22,970 nt of DNA from a bacterium. GTDB taxonomy: Bacteria; Elusimicrobiota; Elusimicrobia; Elusimicrobiales; UBA9959. Location of the stretch: assembly GCA_021812825.1 (NCBI GenBank), contig JAKAMO010000037.1, forward strand, positions 1 through 22,970, given 5' to 3'. The translations under genes were made by a program, and so were the position numbers. Below are positions 22,789 through 22,970 of the stretch, in pieces. Under the pieces are notes generated by a model. The model was not told where the DNA came from. It did not search any database and saw only the letters and a list, made by a program, of their open reading frames with translations. Each line of letters starts with the position of its first letter. Within the stretch, counting starts at the first letter, position 1.

Positions 22789-22862
22789 TCCGGGATGGTG
22801 TAACGGTAGCACGAGAGACTCTGAATCTCTTTGTCTAGGTTCGAATCCTAGTCCCGGAGCCA
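22789..22862 (+). tRNA. tRNA-Gln (anticodon CUG)
   Basis: A complete cloverleaf is seen: acceptor TCCGGGA/TCCCGGA, D arm GTG/CAC with loop containing AACGGTAG, anticodon stem AGAGA/TCTCT with loop CTCTGAA (anticodon CTG), and T stem CTAGG/CCTAG with loop TTCGAAT. The discriminator is G and CCA is encoded (22860-22862), unlike the neighbouring tRNA-Pro. It has its own promoter and an immediate terminator, so it is a single-gene transcript. Confidence 0.97.
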
Positions 22863-22908
22863 AATTTAGGCCCCCTTTCGAGGGGGCCTATTAATTTGGC
22901 TCCGGGAC
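22851..22908. repeat. Inverted repeat copying the tRNA-Gln 3' end around the terminator
   Basis: The left arm 22851-22875 (GTCCCGGAGCCAAATT, then TAGGCCCCC) is matched in inverted orientation by 22882-22908, with only a 2-nt insertion in the right arm. The arms include the 3' acceptor strand, discriminator and CCA of tRNA-Gln. After position 22931 a further piece resembling the inverted T-loop (TAGGATTCGAA, 22934-22944) appears. Confidence 0.8.
22867..22897 (+). terminator. Intrinsic terminator of tRNA-Gln
   Basis: A 9-bp stem TAGGCCCCC (22867-22875) with GGGGGCCTA (22882-22890) and a 6-nt loop is followed by TTAATTT. It begins 4 nt after the CCA end. The stem is embedded in a longer inverted repeat that includes the tRNA 3' end. 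Confidence 0.85.
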
Positions 22909-22909
22909 A

Positions 22910-22931
22910 GCGAGACATAATTATGTCTCGC
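22910..22931. repeat. Perfect 22-bp palindrome next to the inverted tRNA fragment
   Basis: GCGAGACATAA (22910-22920) is followed directly by its exact reverse complement TTATGTCTCGC (22921-22931), with no spacer. It separates the two parts of the inverted tRNA-Gln-like sequence. It may be a protein-binding site or a cruciform or hairpin element. Confidence 0.75.
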
Positions 22932-22970
22932 GGTAGGATTCGAAAGCCGGACCTGCGAGGCCAGCAGGCC

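Noticed and set aside
1..22970. CRISPR array, insertion sequence or prophage
   Set aside because: I saw no regularly spaced direct repeats, transposase, integrase or phage structural genes in the window; only the inverted tRNA fragment at the right edge hints at past rearrangement.

Overview
The window comes from a GC-rich, Gram-negative-type bacterium. It encodes outer-membrane and periplasmic proteins, a lipoylated glycine cleavage system, bacterial sigma70-like promoters and bacterial tRNAs. Ile ATA and Arg AGG codons look frequent despite the high GC. Together with the mix of gene families this is compatible with Elusimicrobiota, but that assignment is a weak inference. The strongest ORFs form well-packed operons on both strands. 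I see no insertion sequence, phage gene, CRISPR array or broken gene.

Layout: (1) 1-2064, minus: glycine cleavage genes gcvT-gcvH-gcvPA, the last cut by the window edge. A 224-nt divergent region follows, with a large imperfect inverted repeat, and then a GreA/GreB-family gene on the plus strand. (2) 2824-7592, minus: an operon of an AsmA-like protein, dihydrolipoamide dehydrogenase (the L-protein that glycine cleavage needs), exonuclease III and a heme-binding-motif sensor kinase. (3) 7640-8950, minus: an MFS-like transporter with its own promoter. (4) 9004-11745, minus: a three-gene operon of a beta-barrel/coiled-coil/LysM protein, a degenerate receiver/TM/propeller-like protein and a small unknown protein. 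It diverges from (5) 11818-14498, plus: a secreted amidase overlapping a GAF-PAS protein, closed by a strong terminator. (6) 14770-18911, minus: a C39-like/NlpC-P60 double-peptidase protein, a GapN-like aldehyde dehydrogenase and endonuclease III. It diverges from (7) 18995-21087, plus: a chalcone-isomerase-like protein, a PAP2 phosphatase and a second amidase-like protein. (8) 21093-22970: tRNA-Pro(UGG), a hairpin-rich spacer, a CNNM/CorC-type membrane protein, tRNA-Gln(CUG) with promoter and terminator, and an inverted partial copy of the tRNA-Gln 3' end.

Themes: one-carbon/glycine metabolism (gcv plus lpd), base-excision repair (xth, nth), and above all the cell envelope. Envelope functions include two amidases, an NlpC/P60 protein, a LysM outer-membrane protein, an AsmA-like protein and a lipid-phosphate phosphatase. 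The best candidate for an undescribed system is the divergent block at 9004-14498, where cell-wall-binding and cell-wall-cutting proteins sit beside two sensory-domain proteins that lack recognisable output domains. A second theme is promoter layout: several genes have a -10 hexamer only 6-7 nt before the ATG, which predicts leaderless mRNAs and fixes their start codons.
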